Assembly: GCA_949752745.1 (NCBI GenBank)
Contig: OX457034.1
Coordinates: 3,444,646-3,508,645, forward strand
Direction of reading: 5' to 3'
DNA from: Protula sp. h YS-2021
Taxonomy: Eukaryota > Annelida > Polychaeta > Sabellida > Serpulidae
Length of the DNA stretch: 64,000 bases
Positions 42,156 to 54,800 of the stretch are shown in pieces. Numbering within the stretch: the first letter of the stretch is position 1; each line of letters begins with the position of its first letter. Position numbers and translations under genes: made by a program. The notes under the pieces are model-generated. The model ran no database searches. It was not told the DNA's origin and was given only the letters and a program-made list of their open reading frames with translations.

Positions 42156-44483
42156 AAGAAAAGAAGAGATAGCAGGAAGAAAAGTAAGAAATCAAGAGGA
42201 AATAGGCCGCGAACGTCCTTCTGGAAGAGAAAATAGGCGAGAAAAGGCAAGAAAAGAAGAGAAAACAGGTCGAAAAGTAAGAAATCTGGGAAAATATGCC
42301 TGAAACGATCTTCAGGAAGAGAAAATAGACGAGAAAACACAAGAAGAAACGAGAAAACAGGATGAAATGTAAGAAATCAAGACGAAATAGGCCGGAAATG
42401 TTCTTCTGGAAGAGAGAAAAGACGAGAAAAGAGAAGAAAGAAAGAGAAAAGGGGAGGAAATTTAAGAAATAGGTTTGAAAATAGTCCGGAAACGAATTTC
42501 AGGAAGAGAAAATAGGCGAGAAAAGGCAAGAAAAGAAGAGAAAACAGGAGGCAAACTGAGAAATCAGGAAAAATAGGCTGAAAACGATCTGGTGGAAGTG
42601 AAAATTGGCGAGAAAAGAGAAGGAAAGAAGAGAAAATTGGATGAAATGTAAGAATTCAAGAGGAAATGGGCCGGAAACGATCTTCAGGAAGAGAAAATAG
42701 GCGAGAAGGGACAAGAAAAGAAGGGTAAAGGGGATAAAATGTAAGAAATCAAGAGGAAATAGGCCGGAAACGCTGTTTTGGAAGAGAAAATAGCCAAGAA
42801 CACGCAATAAGAGGATGAAATCTAAGAAATATGGAGAAAATAAGTCGGAAACGAATTTAAGGAAGACAAAATAGGCGAGAAAAAGCAAGAAAAGATGACA
42901 TAGCAGGATCAAAAGTCAGAAATCAAGAGGAAATAGGCCGCAAACGTCCTTCTGGAAGAGAAAATAGGCGAGAAAAGGCAAGAAAAGAACAGAAAACAGG
43001 TCGAAAAGTAAGAAATCTGGGAAAATATGCCTGAAACGATCTTCAGGAAGAGAAAATAGACGAGAAAACACAAGAAGAAACGAGAAAAAAGGATGAAATG
43101 TAAGAAGTCAAGAGGAAATGGGACGGAAATGTTCTTCTGGAAGAGGTAATAGTCGTGAAAAGACGAGAAAGAAAGAGAAAAGGAGACGAAATCTAAGAAC
43201 TAGATTGAAAATAGTCCGGAAACGAATTTCAGGAAGACAAAATAGGCGAGAAAAGGCAAGAAAAGAAGAGAAAACAGGAGGAAAACTGAGAAATCAGGAA
43301 AAATACGCTGAGAACGATCTGGTGGAAGTGAAAATTGGTGACAAAAGACAAGAAAAGAAGAGAAAAGGGATGAAATCAAAGAAATCAAGAGGAAATAGGC
43401 CGGATACGATCTTCAGGAAAAGAAAACAGGCTAGAAAGAAAAAGAAAAGAAGTTAAAATTGGATGAAATATAAGAAATCAAGAGGAAGTAGGCCGGAAAC
43501 GCTCTTCTGGAAGAGAAAATAGCCGAGAACACACAAGATGAGAAAAGTAAACAGGATGAAATCTAAGAAATATGGAGAAAATAAGTCGGAAACGAATTTG
43601 AGAAAGAAAAAATAGGCGACAAAAGTCAAGAAAAGAAGAGAAAACAGGTGGAAATCTGAGAAATCAGGAAAAATAGGCTGGAAGCGATCTGGTGGAAGAT
43701 AAAATTGGCGAGAAAAGAGAAGAAAAGAAGAGAAAATTGGATGAAATGTAAGAATTCAAGAGGAAATGGGCCGGAAACGATCTTCAGGAAGAGAAAATAG
43801 CCGAGAACACACAAGATGAGAAGAGTAAACAGGATGAAGTGTAAGAAATATGGAGAAAATAAGTTGGAAACGAATTTGAGGAAGATAAAATAGGCGAGAA
43901 AAGGCAAGAAAAGAACAGAAAGCAGGATGAAATGTAAGAAATCAAGACGAAATAGGCCGGAAATGTTCTTCTGGAAGAGAAAATAGGCGAGAAAAGGCAA
44001 GAAAAGAAGAGAAAACAGGTCGAAAAGTAAGAAATCTGGGGAAATATGCCTGAAACGATCTTCAGGAAGAGAAAATAGACGAGAAAACACAAGAAGAGAC
44101 GAGAAAACAGCATGAAATGTAAGAAATCAAAATGAAATAGGTCGGAAATGTTCTTTTGGAAGAGGAAATAATCGAGAAAAGACCAGAAAGAAAGAGAAAA
44201 GGAGACGAAATCTAAGAAATAGGTTGAAAATAGTCCGGAAACGAATTTCAGGAAGAGAAAATAGGCGAAAAAAAGCAAGAAAAGAAAAGAAAGCAGGAAG
44301 AAATGTAAGAAATCAAGAGGAAATAGGCTGCAAACGTCCTTCCGGAATAGAAAATAGGCGAGAAAAAGCAAGAAAAGAACAGAAAACAGGTCGAAAAGTA
44401 AGAAATCAGGGAAAATATGCCTGAAACGATCTTCAGGAAGAGAAAATAGACGAGAAAACACAAGAAGAAACGAGAAAAAAGGA
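42156..44483. repeat. Satellite block 5
   Basis: Third 2563-bp unit up to about 43790, then monomers resembling those at 1-430 and 46.6-47.2 kb. The last 102 bp (44383-44484) recur at 45819-45920 on the other side of Ngaro copy 4. Confidence 0.9.
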
Positions 44484-45818
44484 TTAAAACTTATAGCGTT
44501 CTAGTCTCTAGCCGTTGTGGCTGGCAAGACGAATGAGAGAGTGGTTTGGGTACAAATGTTTATTGCCTGACTGCTGAACACATTATGCATAAAACAAACA
44601 TACTTTAAGAAACTGTCCACTAACCAGACTAACATATTCAACATAAAACTGTACTTGTAAACAATTAAACAGGGAAGGGGAAGGGGGATGGAGGTGGGTC
44701 TCTGGAAGCGCTTGCTTGACCAGTGCTTGCTTTGCATTTGTGAGGGGAAGCTTGGAAGAGCCTTGTTATGTACCGTCCGACTTAATCCCTGCACGACTCA
44801 ACGGCCAATAGAACACAGGCATGACAGAAGGTACTCTGGGGCGAGCTCCGCCCCCGAGTTACTGAGTGTGTGCTTCGCTCCCGCCTTGCATGACGGCACG
44901 CTGTAAGCCGAGACGCTCTGTCTACATCTCCGTCTGGCACGCTCCGTCGCTGTCAAGTCGAGTAGCGTGGGGGATTAAGGGGGAAAAGGGGCAGCGCATC
45001 ACCAGAGTTTTAAAATCAAATAACACTTTATTTTTTAATTAAAACTTATAGCGTTCTAGTCTCTAGCCGTTGTGGCTGGCAAGACGAATGAGAGAGTGGT
45101 TTGGGTACAAATGTTTATTGCCTGACTGCTGAACACATTATGCATAAAACAAACATACTTTAAGAAACTGTCCAAATACCCAAACCACGAAGTGTTACTT
45201 GTAGTAGTTAGGACAAGGCGTTTTGAACGTTTGATCCCATGGTTTTTGCACAATCCAGGCGTAGACTCAGAGGGACGTCAGTGTATCGCGTGTAGGACTC
45301 CGATGTCCAGTCTCCTTGGCTCTTAATCACTTGCGGTGGCAGCCCACAGGCAAGAGCAAAGGTAGCCCCGGCTCGTCGTAGGCTATGGCCGCTGTAGGCT
45401 GAGTCATCTAGCCCAACAGCACGCAGTTTGCATTTCAGCATCGACGAGAACGCTGCGTGGGAGAGAGGGACGGTGGAGTCCGGGGTTCTGTAGGAGAAAA
45501 GCGCCGCTTTACCATGTGCGGGCGAAAGGCGGAGGTGGTGTTTTAACGCTGCAGTGGGGCATACTGTAGACTGCTCTACCTCTGGGATTGGGATGACGAG
45601 GGCTCGTGAAAAGTTGCGAAGTGTTTTGGTGCGTTTTACGTGAACTAGGGCGCCATCTGCACACAGCGTTACGTCATCACGGCAGAGGTCAGTTCTACAG
45701 TCGTGGCTAGTCTGGGTACGGGATAGCAGCGAGGACTTGCGCAGAAAGGTAAAGAAGCCCATGAGACAAGCAGCCCAGAAGCAGGCCTCTAATGGTTGCG
45801 AGAGGTCGAGAACTCCTC
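44484..45818 (-). mobile_element. Ngaro copy 4, 5'-truncated (minus strand)
   Basis: 1335 bp holding B2 (44484-44618), A2 (44699-45038), B1 (45039-45173) and the C-terminal half of the recombinase. The element stops at 45818 within YR coding sequence and satellite resumes. A1, ORF1, ORF2 and the YR N-terminus are absent. A 102-bp satellite direct repeat flanks it. The equivalent empty HOR site near 48610 suggests the original insertion was at ggat/gaaatg, followed by deletion or unequal exchange. Confidence 0.88.
45208..45818 (-). pseudogene. Ngaro copy 4 tyrosine recombinase fragment
   Basis: The C-terminal catalytic part, with FLRKSSLL, intact HSLRR box, GDW and YTRYTD. The N-terminal DNA-binding half is missing. 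Upstream codons run into satellite. Not expected to be functional alone. Confidence 0.87.
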
Positions 45819-48800
45819 AAAACAGGTCGAAAAGTAAGAAATCAGGGAAAATATGCCTGAAACGATCTTCAGGAAGAGAAAATAGACGAGAAAACACAAG
45901 AAGAAACGAGAAAAAAGGATGAAATGTAAGAAGTCAAGAGGAAATGGGACGGAAATGTTCTTCTGGAAGAGGAAATAGTCGTGAAAAGACGAGAAAGAAA
46001 GAGAAAAGGAGACGAAATCTAAGAACTAGATTGAAAATAGTCCGGAAACGAATTTAAGGAACAGAAAATAGGCGAGAAAAGGCAAGAAAAGAAGAGAAAA
46101 CAGGAGGCAAACTGAGAAATCAGGAAAAATACGCTGAGAACGATCTGGTGGAAGTGAAAATTGGTGACAAAAGACAAGAAAAGAAGAGAAAAGGGATGAA
46201 ATCAAAGAAATCAAGAGGAAATAGGCCGGATACGATCTTCAGGAAAAGAAAACAGGCTAGAAAGAAAAAGAAAAGAAGTTAAAATTGGATGAAATATAAG
46301 AAATCAAGAGGAAGTAGCCCGGGAACGCTCTTCTGGAAGAGAAAATAGTCGAGAACACACAAGATGAGAAAAGTAAACAGGATGAAATCTAAGAAATATG
46401 GAGAAAATAAGTCGGAAACGAATTTGAGAAAGAAAAAATAGGCGACAAAAGTCAAGAAAAGAAGAGAAAACAGGTGGAAATCTGAGAAATCAGGAAAAAT
46501 AGGCTGGAAGCGATCTGGTGGAAGATAAAATTGGCGAGAAAAGAGAAGAAAAGAAGAGAAAATTGGATGAAATGTAAGAATTCAAGAGGAAATGGGCCGG
46601 AAACGATCTTCAGGAAGAGAAAATAGCCGAGAACACACAAGATGAGAAGAGTAAACAGGATGAAGTGTAAGAAATATGGAGAAAATAAGTTGGAAACGAA
46701 TTTGAGGAAGATAAAATAGGCGAGAAAAGGCAAGAAAAGAACAGAAAGCAGGATGAAATGTAAGAAATCAAGACGAAATAGGCCGGAAATGTTCTTCTGG
46801 AAGAGAAAATAGGCGAGAAAAGGCAAGAAAAGAAGAGAAAACAGGTCGAAAAGTAAGAAATCTGGTAAAATATGCCTGAAACGATCTTCAGGAAGAGAAA
46901 ATAGACGAGAAAACACAAGAAGAGACGAGAAAACAGCATGAAATGTAAGAAATCAAAATGAAATAGGTCGGAAATGTTCTTTTGGAAGAGGAAATAATCG
47001 AGAAAAGACCAGAAAGAAAGAGAAAAGGAGACGAAATCTAAGAAATAGGTTGAAAATAGTCCGGAAACGAATTTCAGGAAGAGAAAATAGGCGAGAAAAA
47101 GCAAGAAAAGAAAAGAAAGCAGGAAGAAATGTAAGAAATCAAGAGGAAATAGGCTGCAAACGTCCTTCCGGAAAAGAAAATAGGCGAGAAAAAGCAAGAA
47201 AAGAAGAAAAAAACTGGTCGAAAAGTAAGAAATCAGGGACAATATGCCTGAAAGATCTTTAGGAAGAGGAAACAAACGAGAAAACACACGAAAAGACGAG
47301 AAAACAGCATGAAATGTAAGAAATCAAAATGAAATAAGCCGGAAATGTTCTTCTGTAACAGGAAATAATCGAGAAAAGAGAAGAAAGAAAGAGAAAAGGG
47401 GAGGAAATCTAAGAAATAGGTTTGAAAATAGTCCGGAAACGAATTTCAGGAAAAGAAAATAGGCGAGAAAAGGCAAGAAAAGAACAGAAAGCAGGATGAA
47501 ATGTAAGAAATCAAGACGAAATAGGTCGGAAATGTTATTCTGGAAGAGAAAATAGGCGAGAAAAGAGAAGAAAGAAAGATAAAAGGGGAGGAAATTTAAG
47601 AAATAGGTTTGAAAATAGTCCGGAAACGAATTTCAGGAAGAGAAAATAGGCGACAAAAGTCAAGAAAAGAAGAGAAAACAGGAGGAAATCTGAGAAATCA
47701 GGAAAAATAGGCTGGAAGCGATCTGGTGGAAGATAAAATTGGCGAGAAAAGAGAAGAAAAGAAGAGAAAATTGGATGAAATGTAAGAATTCAAGAGGAAA
47801 TGGGCCGGAAACGATCTTTAGGAAGAGAAAATAGGCGAGAAGGAACAAGAAAAGAAGGGTAAAGGGGATAAAATGTAAGAAATCAAGAGGAAATAGGCCG
47901 GAAACTCTGTTTTGGAAGAGAAAATAGCCAAGAACATGCAATAAGAGAAGAGTAAACAGGATGAAATCTAAGAAATATGGAGAAAATAAGTCGGAAACGA
48001 ATTTAAGGAAGAGAAAATAGGCGAGAAAAAGCAAGAAAAGATGACATAGCAGGATCAAAAGTCAGATATCAAGAGGAAACAGGCCGCAAACGTCCTTCTG
48101 GAAGAGAAAATAGGCGAGAAAAGGCAAGGAAAGAACAGCAAACAGGTCGAAAAGTAAGAAATCTGGGAAAATATGCCTGAAACGATCTTGAGGAAGAGAA
48201 AATAGACGAGAAAACACAAGAAGAAACGAGAAAACAGGATGAAATGTAAGAAATCAAGACGAAATAGGCCGGAAATGTTCTTCTGTAAGAGAAAATAGGC
48301 AAGAAAAGAGAACAAAGATGGAGAAAAGGGGAGGAAATTTAAGATATAGCTTTGAAAATAGTCCGGAAACGAATTTCAGGAACAGAAAATAGGCGAGAAA
48401 AAGCAAGAAAAGAAAAGAAAGCAGGAAGAAATGTAAGAAATCAAGAGGAAATAGGCTGCAAACGTCCTTCCGGAAAAGAAAATAGGCGAGAAAAAGCAAG
48501 AAAAGAACAGAAAACAGGTCGAAAAGTAAGAAATCAGGGAAAATATGCCTGAAACGATCTTCAGGAAGAGAAAATAGACGAGAAAACACAAGAACAAACG
48601 AGAAAAAAGGATGAAATGTAAGAAGTCAAGAGGAAATGGGACGGAAATGTTCTTCTGGAAGAGGAAATAGTCGTGAAAAGACGAGAAAGAAAGAGAAAAG
48701 GAGACGAAATCTAAGAACTAGATTGAAAATAGTCCGGAAACGAATTTAAGGAACAGAAAATAGGCGAGAAAAGGCAAGAAAAGAAGAGAAAACAGGAGGA

Positions 48801-51800
48801 AAACTGAGAAATCAGGAAAAATACGCTGAGAACGATCTGGTGGAAGTGAAAATTGGTGACAAAAGACAAGAAAAGAAGAGAAAAGGGATGAAATCAAAGA
48901 AATCAAGAGGAAATAGGCCGGATACGATCTTCAGGAAAAGAAAACAGGCTAGAAAGAAAAAGAAAAGAAGTTAAAATTGGATGAAATATAAGAAATCAAG
49001 AGGAAGTAGCCCGGGAACGCTCTTCTGGAAGAGAAAATAGTCGAGAACACACAAGATGAGAAAAGTAAACAGGATGAAATCTAAGAAATATGGAGAAAAT
49101 AAGTCGGAAACGAATTTGAGAAAGAAAAAATAGGCGACAAAAGTCAAGAAAAGAAGAGAAAACAGGTGGAAATCTGAGAAATCAGGAAAAATAGGCTGGA
49201 AGCGATCTGGTGGAAGATAAAATTGGCGAGAAAAGAGAAGAAAAGAAGAGAAAATTGAATGAAATGTAAGAATTCAAGAGGAAATGGGCCGGAAACGATC
49301 TTCAGGAAGAGAAAATAGCCGAGAACACACAAGATGAGAAGAGTAAACAGGATGAAGTGTAAGAAATATGGAGAAAATAAGTTGGAAACGAATTTGACGA
49401 AGATAAAATAGGCGAGAAAAGGCAAGAAAAGAACAGAAAGCAGGATGAAATGTAAGAAATCAAGACGAAATAGGCCGGAAATGTTCTTCTGGAAGAGAAA
49501 ATAGGCGAGAAAAGGCAAGAAAAGAAGAGAAAACAGGTCGAAAAGTAAGAAATCTGGTAAAATATGCCTGAAACGATCTTCAGGAAGAGAAAATAGACGA
49601 GAAAACACAAGAAGAGACGAGAAAACAGCATGAAATGTAAGAAATCAAAATGAAATAGGCCGGAAATGTTCTTTTGGAAGAGGAAATAATCGAGAAAAGA
49701 CCAGAAAGAAAGAGAAAAGGAGACGAAATCTAAGAAATAGTTGAAAATAGTCCGGAAACGAATTTCAGGAAGAGAAAATAGGCGAGAAAAAGCAAGAAAA
49801 GAAAAGAAAGCAGGAAGAAATGTAAGAAATCAAGAGGAAATAGGCTGCAAACGTCCTTCCGGAAAAGAAAATAGGCGAGAAAAAGCAAGAAAAGAAGAAA
49901 AAAACTGGTCGAAAAGTAAGAAATCAGGGACAATATGCCTGAAAGATCTTTAGGAAGAGGAAACAAACGAGAAAACACACGAAAAGACGAGAAAACAGCA
50001 TGAAATGTAAGAAATCAAAATGAAATAAGCCGGAAATGTTCTTCTGTAACAGGAAATAATCGAGAAAAGAGAAGAAAGAAAGAGAAAAGGGGAGGAAATC
50101 TAAGAAATAGGTTTGAAAATAGTCCGGAAACGAATTTCAGGAAAAGAAAATAGGCGAGAAAAGGCAAGAAAAGAACAGAAAGCAGGATGAAATGTAAGAA
50201 ATCAAGACGAAATAGGTCGGAAATGTTATTCTGGAAGAGAAAATAGGCGAGAAAAGAGAAGAAAGAAAGATAAAAGGGGAGGAAATTTAAGAAATAGGTT
50301 TGAAAATAGTCCGGAAACGAATTTCAGGAAGAGAAAATAGGCGACAAAAGTCAAGAAAAGAAGAGAAAACAGGTGGAAATCTGAGAAATCAGGAAAAATA
50401 GGCTGGAAGCGATCTGGTGGAAGATAAAATTGGCGAGAAAAGAGAAGAAAAGAAGAGAAAATTGGATGAAATGTAAGAATTCAAGAGGAAATGGGCCGGA
50501 AACGATCTTTAGGAAGAGAAAATAGGCGAGAAGGAACAAGAAAAGAAGGGTAAAGGGGATAAAATGTAAGAAATCAAGAGGAAATAGGCCGGAAACTCTG
50601 TTTTGGAAGAGAAAATAGCCAAGAACATGCAATAAGAGAAGAGTAAACAGGATGAAATCTAAGAAATATGGAGAAAATAAGTCGGAAACGAATTTAAGGA
50701 AGAGAAAATAGGCGAGAAAAAGCAAGAAAAGATGACATAGCAGGATCAAAAGTCAGAAATCAAGAGGAAACAGGCCGCAAACGTCCTTCTGGAAGAGAAA
50801 ATAGGCGAGAAAAGGCAAGGAAAGAACAGCAAACAGGTCGAAAAGTAAGAAATCTGGGAAAATATGCCTGAAACGATCTTCAGGAAGAGAAAATAGACGA
50901 GAAAACACAAGAAGAAACGAGAAAACAGGATGAAATGTAAGAAATCAAGACGAAATAGGCCGGAAATGTTCTTCTGGAAGAGAAAATAGGCAAGAAAAGA
51001 GAACAAAGATGGAGAAAAGGGGAGGAAATTTAAGATATAGCTTTGAAAATAGTCCGGAAACGAATTTCAGGAAGAGAAAATAGGCGAGAAAAGGCAAGAA
51101 AAGAAGAGAAAACAGGAGGCAAACTGATAAATCAGGAAAAATGGGCTGAGAACGATCTGGTGGAAGTGAAAATCTGTGACAAAAGACAAGAAAGGAAGAG
51201 AAAAGGGATGAAATCTATGAAATCAAGAGGAAATAGGCCGGAAACGATCTTCAGGAAAAGAAAACAGGCGAGAAAGAAAAAGAAAAGAAGTTAAAATTGG
51301 ATGAAATGTAAGAAATCAAGAGGAAGTAGGCCAGAAACGCTCTTCTGGAAGAGAAAATAGTCGAGAATACACAAGATGAGAAAAGTAAACAGGATGAAAT
51401 CTTAGAAATATGGGGAAAATAAGTCGGAAACGAATTTGAGAAAGAAAAAATAGGCGACAAAAGTCAAGAAAAGAAGAGAAAACAGGTGGATATCTGAGAA
51501 ATCAGGAAAAATAGGCTGGAAGCGATCTGGTGGAAGATAAAATTGGCGAGAAAAGAGAAGAAAAGAAGAGAAAATTGGATGAAATGTAAGAATTCAAGAG
51601 GAAATGGGCCGGAAACGATCTTCAGGAAGAGCAAATAGCCGAGAACACACAAGATGAGAAGAGTAAACAGGATGAAATATAAGAAATCTGGGAAAATATG
51701 CCTGAAACGATCTTCAGGAAGAGAAAATAGACGAGAAAACACAAGAAGAGAGGACAAAAAAGGATGAAATGTAAGAAGTCAAGAGGAAATAGGCCGGAAA

Positions 51801-54800
51801 TGTTCTTCTGGAAGAGGAAATAATCGAGAAAAGACGAGAAAGAAAGAGAAGAGAAGACGAAATCTAAGAAATAGGTTGAAAATAGTCCGGAAACGAATTT
51901 CAGGAAGAGAAAATAGGCGAGAAAAGGCAAGAAAAGAAGAGAAAGGAGGATGAAATGTAAGTAATCAAGACGAAATAGGCCGGAAATGTTCTTTTGGAAG
52001 AGAAAATAGGCAAGAAAAGAGAACAGAGAAAGAGAAATGGGGAGGAAATTTAAGAAATAGATTTGAAAATAGTCCGGAAACGATCTTCAGGAAGAGAAAA
52101 TAGACGCGAAAACACAAGAAGAAACGAGAAAACAGGATGAAATGTAAGAAATCAAGACGAAATAGGCCGGAAATGTTCTTCTGGAAGAGAGAATAGGCGA
52201 GAAAAGAGAAGAAAGAAAGAGAAAAGGGGAGGAAATTTAAGAAATAGATTTGAAAATAGTCCGGAAACGAATTTCAGGAAGAGAAAATAAGCGAAAAAAG
52301 GCAAGAAAAGAAGAGAAAACAGGAGGCAAACTGAGAAATCAGAAAAAATAGGCTGAAAACGATCTGGTGGAAGTGAATTTGGCGAGAAAAGAGAAGAAAA
52401 GAAGAGAAAATTGGATGAAATGTAAGAATACAAGAGGAAATGGGCCGGAAACGATCTTTAGGAAGAGAAAATAGGCGAGAAGGAACAAGAAAAGAAGGGT
52501 AAAGGGGATAAAATGTAAGAAATCAAGAGGAAATAGGCCGGAAACTCTGTTTTGGAAGAGAAAATAGCCAAGAACATGCAATAAGAGAAGAGTAAACAGG
52601 ATGAAATCTAAGAAATATGGAGAAAATAAGTCGGAAACGAATTTAAGGAAGAGAAAATAGGCGAGAAAAAGCAAGAAAAGATGACATAGCAGGATCAAAA
52701 GTCAGAAATCAAGAGGAAATAGGCCGCAAACGTCCTTCTGGAAGAGAAAATAGGCGAGAAAAGGCAAGAAAAGAACAGAAAACAGGTCGAAAAGTAAGAA
52801 ATCTGGGAAAATATGCCTGAAACGATCTTCAGGAAGAGAAAATAGACGAGAAAACACAAGAAGAAACGAGAAAACAGGATGAAATGTAAGAAATCAAGAC
52901 GAAATAGGCAAGAAAAGAGAACAAAGATGGAGAAAAGGGGAGGAAATTTAAGATATAGCTTTGAAAATAGTCCGGAAACGAATTTCAGGAAAAGAAAATA
53001 GGCGAGTAAAGGCAAGAAAAGAACAGAAAGCAGGATGAAATGTAAGAAATCAAGACGAAATAGGCCGGAAATGTTCTTCTGGAAGAGAAAATAGGCAAGA
53101 AAAGAGAACAAAGATGGAGAAAAGGGGAGGAAATTTAAGATATAGCTTTGAAAATAGTCCGGAAACGAATTTCAGGAACAGAAAATAGGCGAGAAAAGGC
53201 AAGAAAAGAAGAGAAAACAGGAGGCAAACTGATAAATCAGGAAAAATAGACTGAAAACGATCTGGGGGAAGTGAAAATCTGTGACAAAAGACAAGAAAGG
53301 AAGAGAAAAGGGATGAAATCTAAGAAATCAAGAGGAAATAGGCCGGAAACGATCTTCAGGAAAAGAAAACAGGCGAGAAAGAAAAAGAAAAGAAGTTAAA
53401 ATTGGATGAAATGTAAGAAATCAAGAGGAAGTAGGCCGGAAACGCTCTTCTGGAAGAGAAAATAGTCGAGAATGCACAAGATGAGAAAAGTAAACAGGAT
53501 GAAATCTTAGAAATATGGGGAAAATAAGTCGGAAACGAATTTGAGAAAGAAAAAATAGGCGACAAAAGTCAAGAAAAGAAGAGAAAACAGGTGGATATCT
53601 GAGAAATCAGGAAAAATAGGCTGGAAGCGATCTGGTGGAAGATAAAATTGGCGAGAAAAGAGAAGAAAAGAAGAGAAAATTGGATGAAATGTAAGAATTC
53701 AAGAGGAAATGGGCCGGAAACGATCTTCAGGAAGAGAAAATAGCCGAGAACACACAAGATGAGAAGAGTAAACAGGATGAAATATAAGAAATCTGGGAAA
53801 ATATGCCTGAAACGATATTCAGGAAGAGAATATAGACGAGAAAACACAAGAAGAGACGACAAAAAAGGATGAAATGTAAGAAGTCAAGAGGAAATAGGCC
53901 GGAAATGTTCTTCTGGAAGAGGAAATAATCGAGAAAAGACGAGAAAGAAAGAGAAAAGAAGACGAAATCTAAGAAATAGGTTGAGAAATGTCCGGAAACG
54001 AATTTCAGGAAGAGAAAATAGGCGAGAAAAGGCAAGAAAAGAAGAGAAAGGAGGATGAAATGTAAGTAATCAAGACGAAATAGGCCGGAAATGTTGTTTT
54101 GGAAGAGAAAATAGGCAAGAAAAGAGAACAAAGAAAGAGAAATGGGGAGGAAATTTAAGAAATAGATTTGAAAATAGTCCGGAAACGATCTTCAGGAAGA
54201 GAAAATAGACGCGAAAACACAAGAAGAAACGAGAAAACAGGATGAAATGTAAGAAATCAAGACGAAATAGGCCGGAAATGTTCTTCTGGAAGAGAGAATA
54301 GGCGAGAAAAGAGAAGAAAGAAAGAGAAAAGGGGAGGAAATTTAAGAAATAGATTTGAAAATAGTCCGGAAACGAATTTCAGGAAGAGAAAATAAGCGAA
54401 AAAAGGCAAGAAAAGAAGAGAAAACAGGAGGCAAACTGAGAAATCAGGAAAAATAGGCTGAAAACGATCTGGTGGAAGTGAATTTGGCGAGAAAAGAGAA
54501 GAAAAGAAGAGAAAATTGGATGAAATGTAAGAATTCAAGAGGAAATGGGCCGGAAACGATCTTTAGGAAGAGAAAATAGGCGAGAAGGAACAAGAAAAGA
54601 AGGGTAAAGGGGATAAAATGTAAGAAACAAGAGGAAATAGGCCGGAAACTCTGTTTTGGAAGAGAAAATAGCCAAGAACATGCAATAAGAGAAGAGTAAA
54701 CAGGATGAAATCTAAGAAATATGGAGAAAATAAGTCGGAAACGAATTTAAGGAAGAGGAAATAGGCGAGAAAAAGCAAGAAAAGATGACATAGCAGGATC

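Larger units (their letters stand above)
37030..43790. repeat. 2563-bp higher-order repeat array (about 2.6 copies)
   Basis: Each unit is about 25 diverged 93-bp monomers plus, in the first two units, the 199-bp non-satellite insert. Matching positions lie exactly 2563 bp apart across the unit (37992/40555/43118; 38500/41063/43626). The third copy diverges from the pattern after about 43790. Copies differ by only occasional bases. Confidence 0.88.

Noticed and set aside
43784..44461. Long minus-strand Phe/Leu/Ser-rich ORFs (up to 225 codons) across the satellite, resembling membrane proteins
   Set aside because: The monomer is 93 bp (31 codons), so any open frame persists from monomer to monomer. 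All frames are repetitive and composition-driven, with no domain or start context. They are satellite artefacts.
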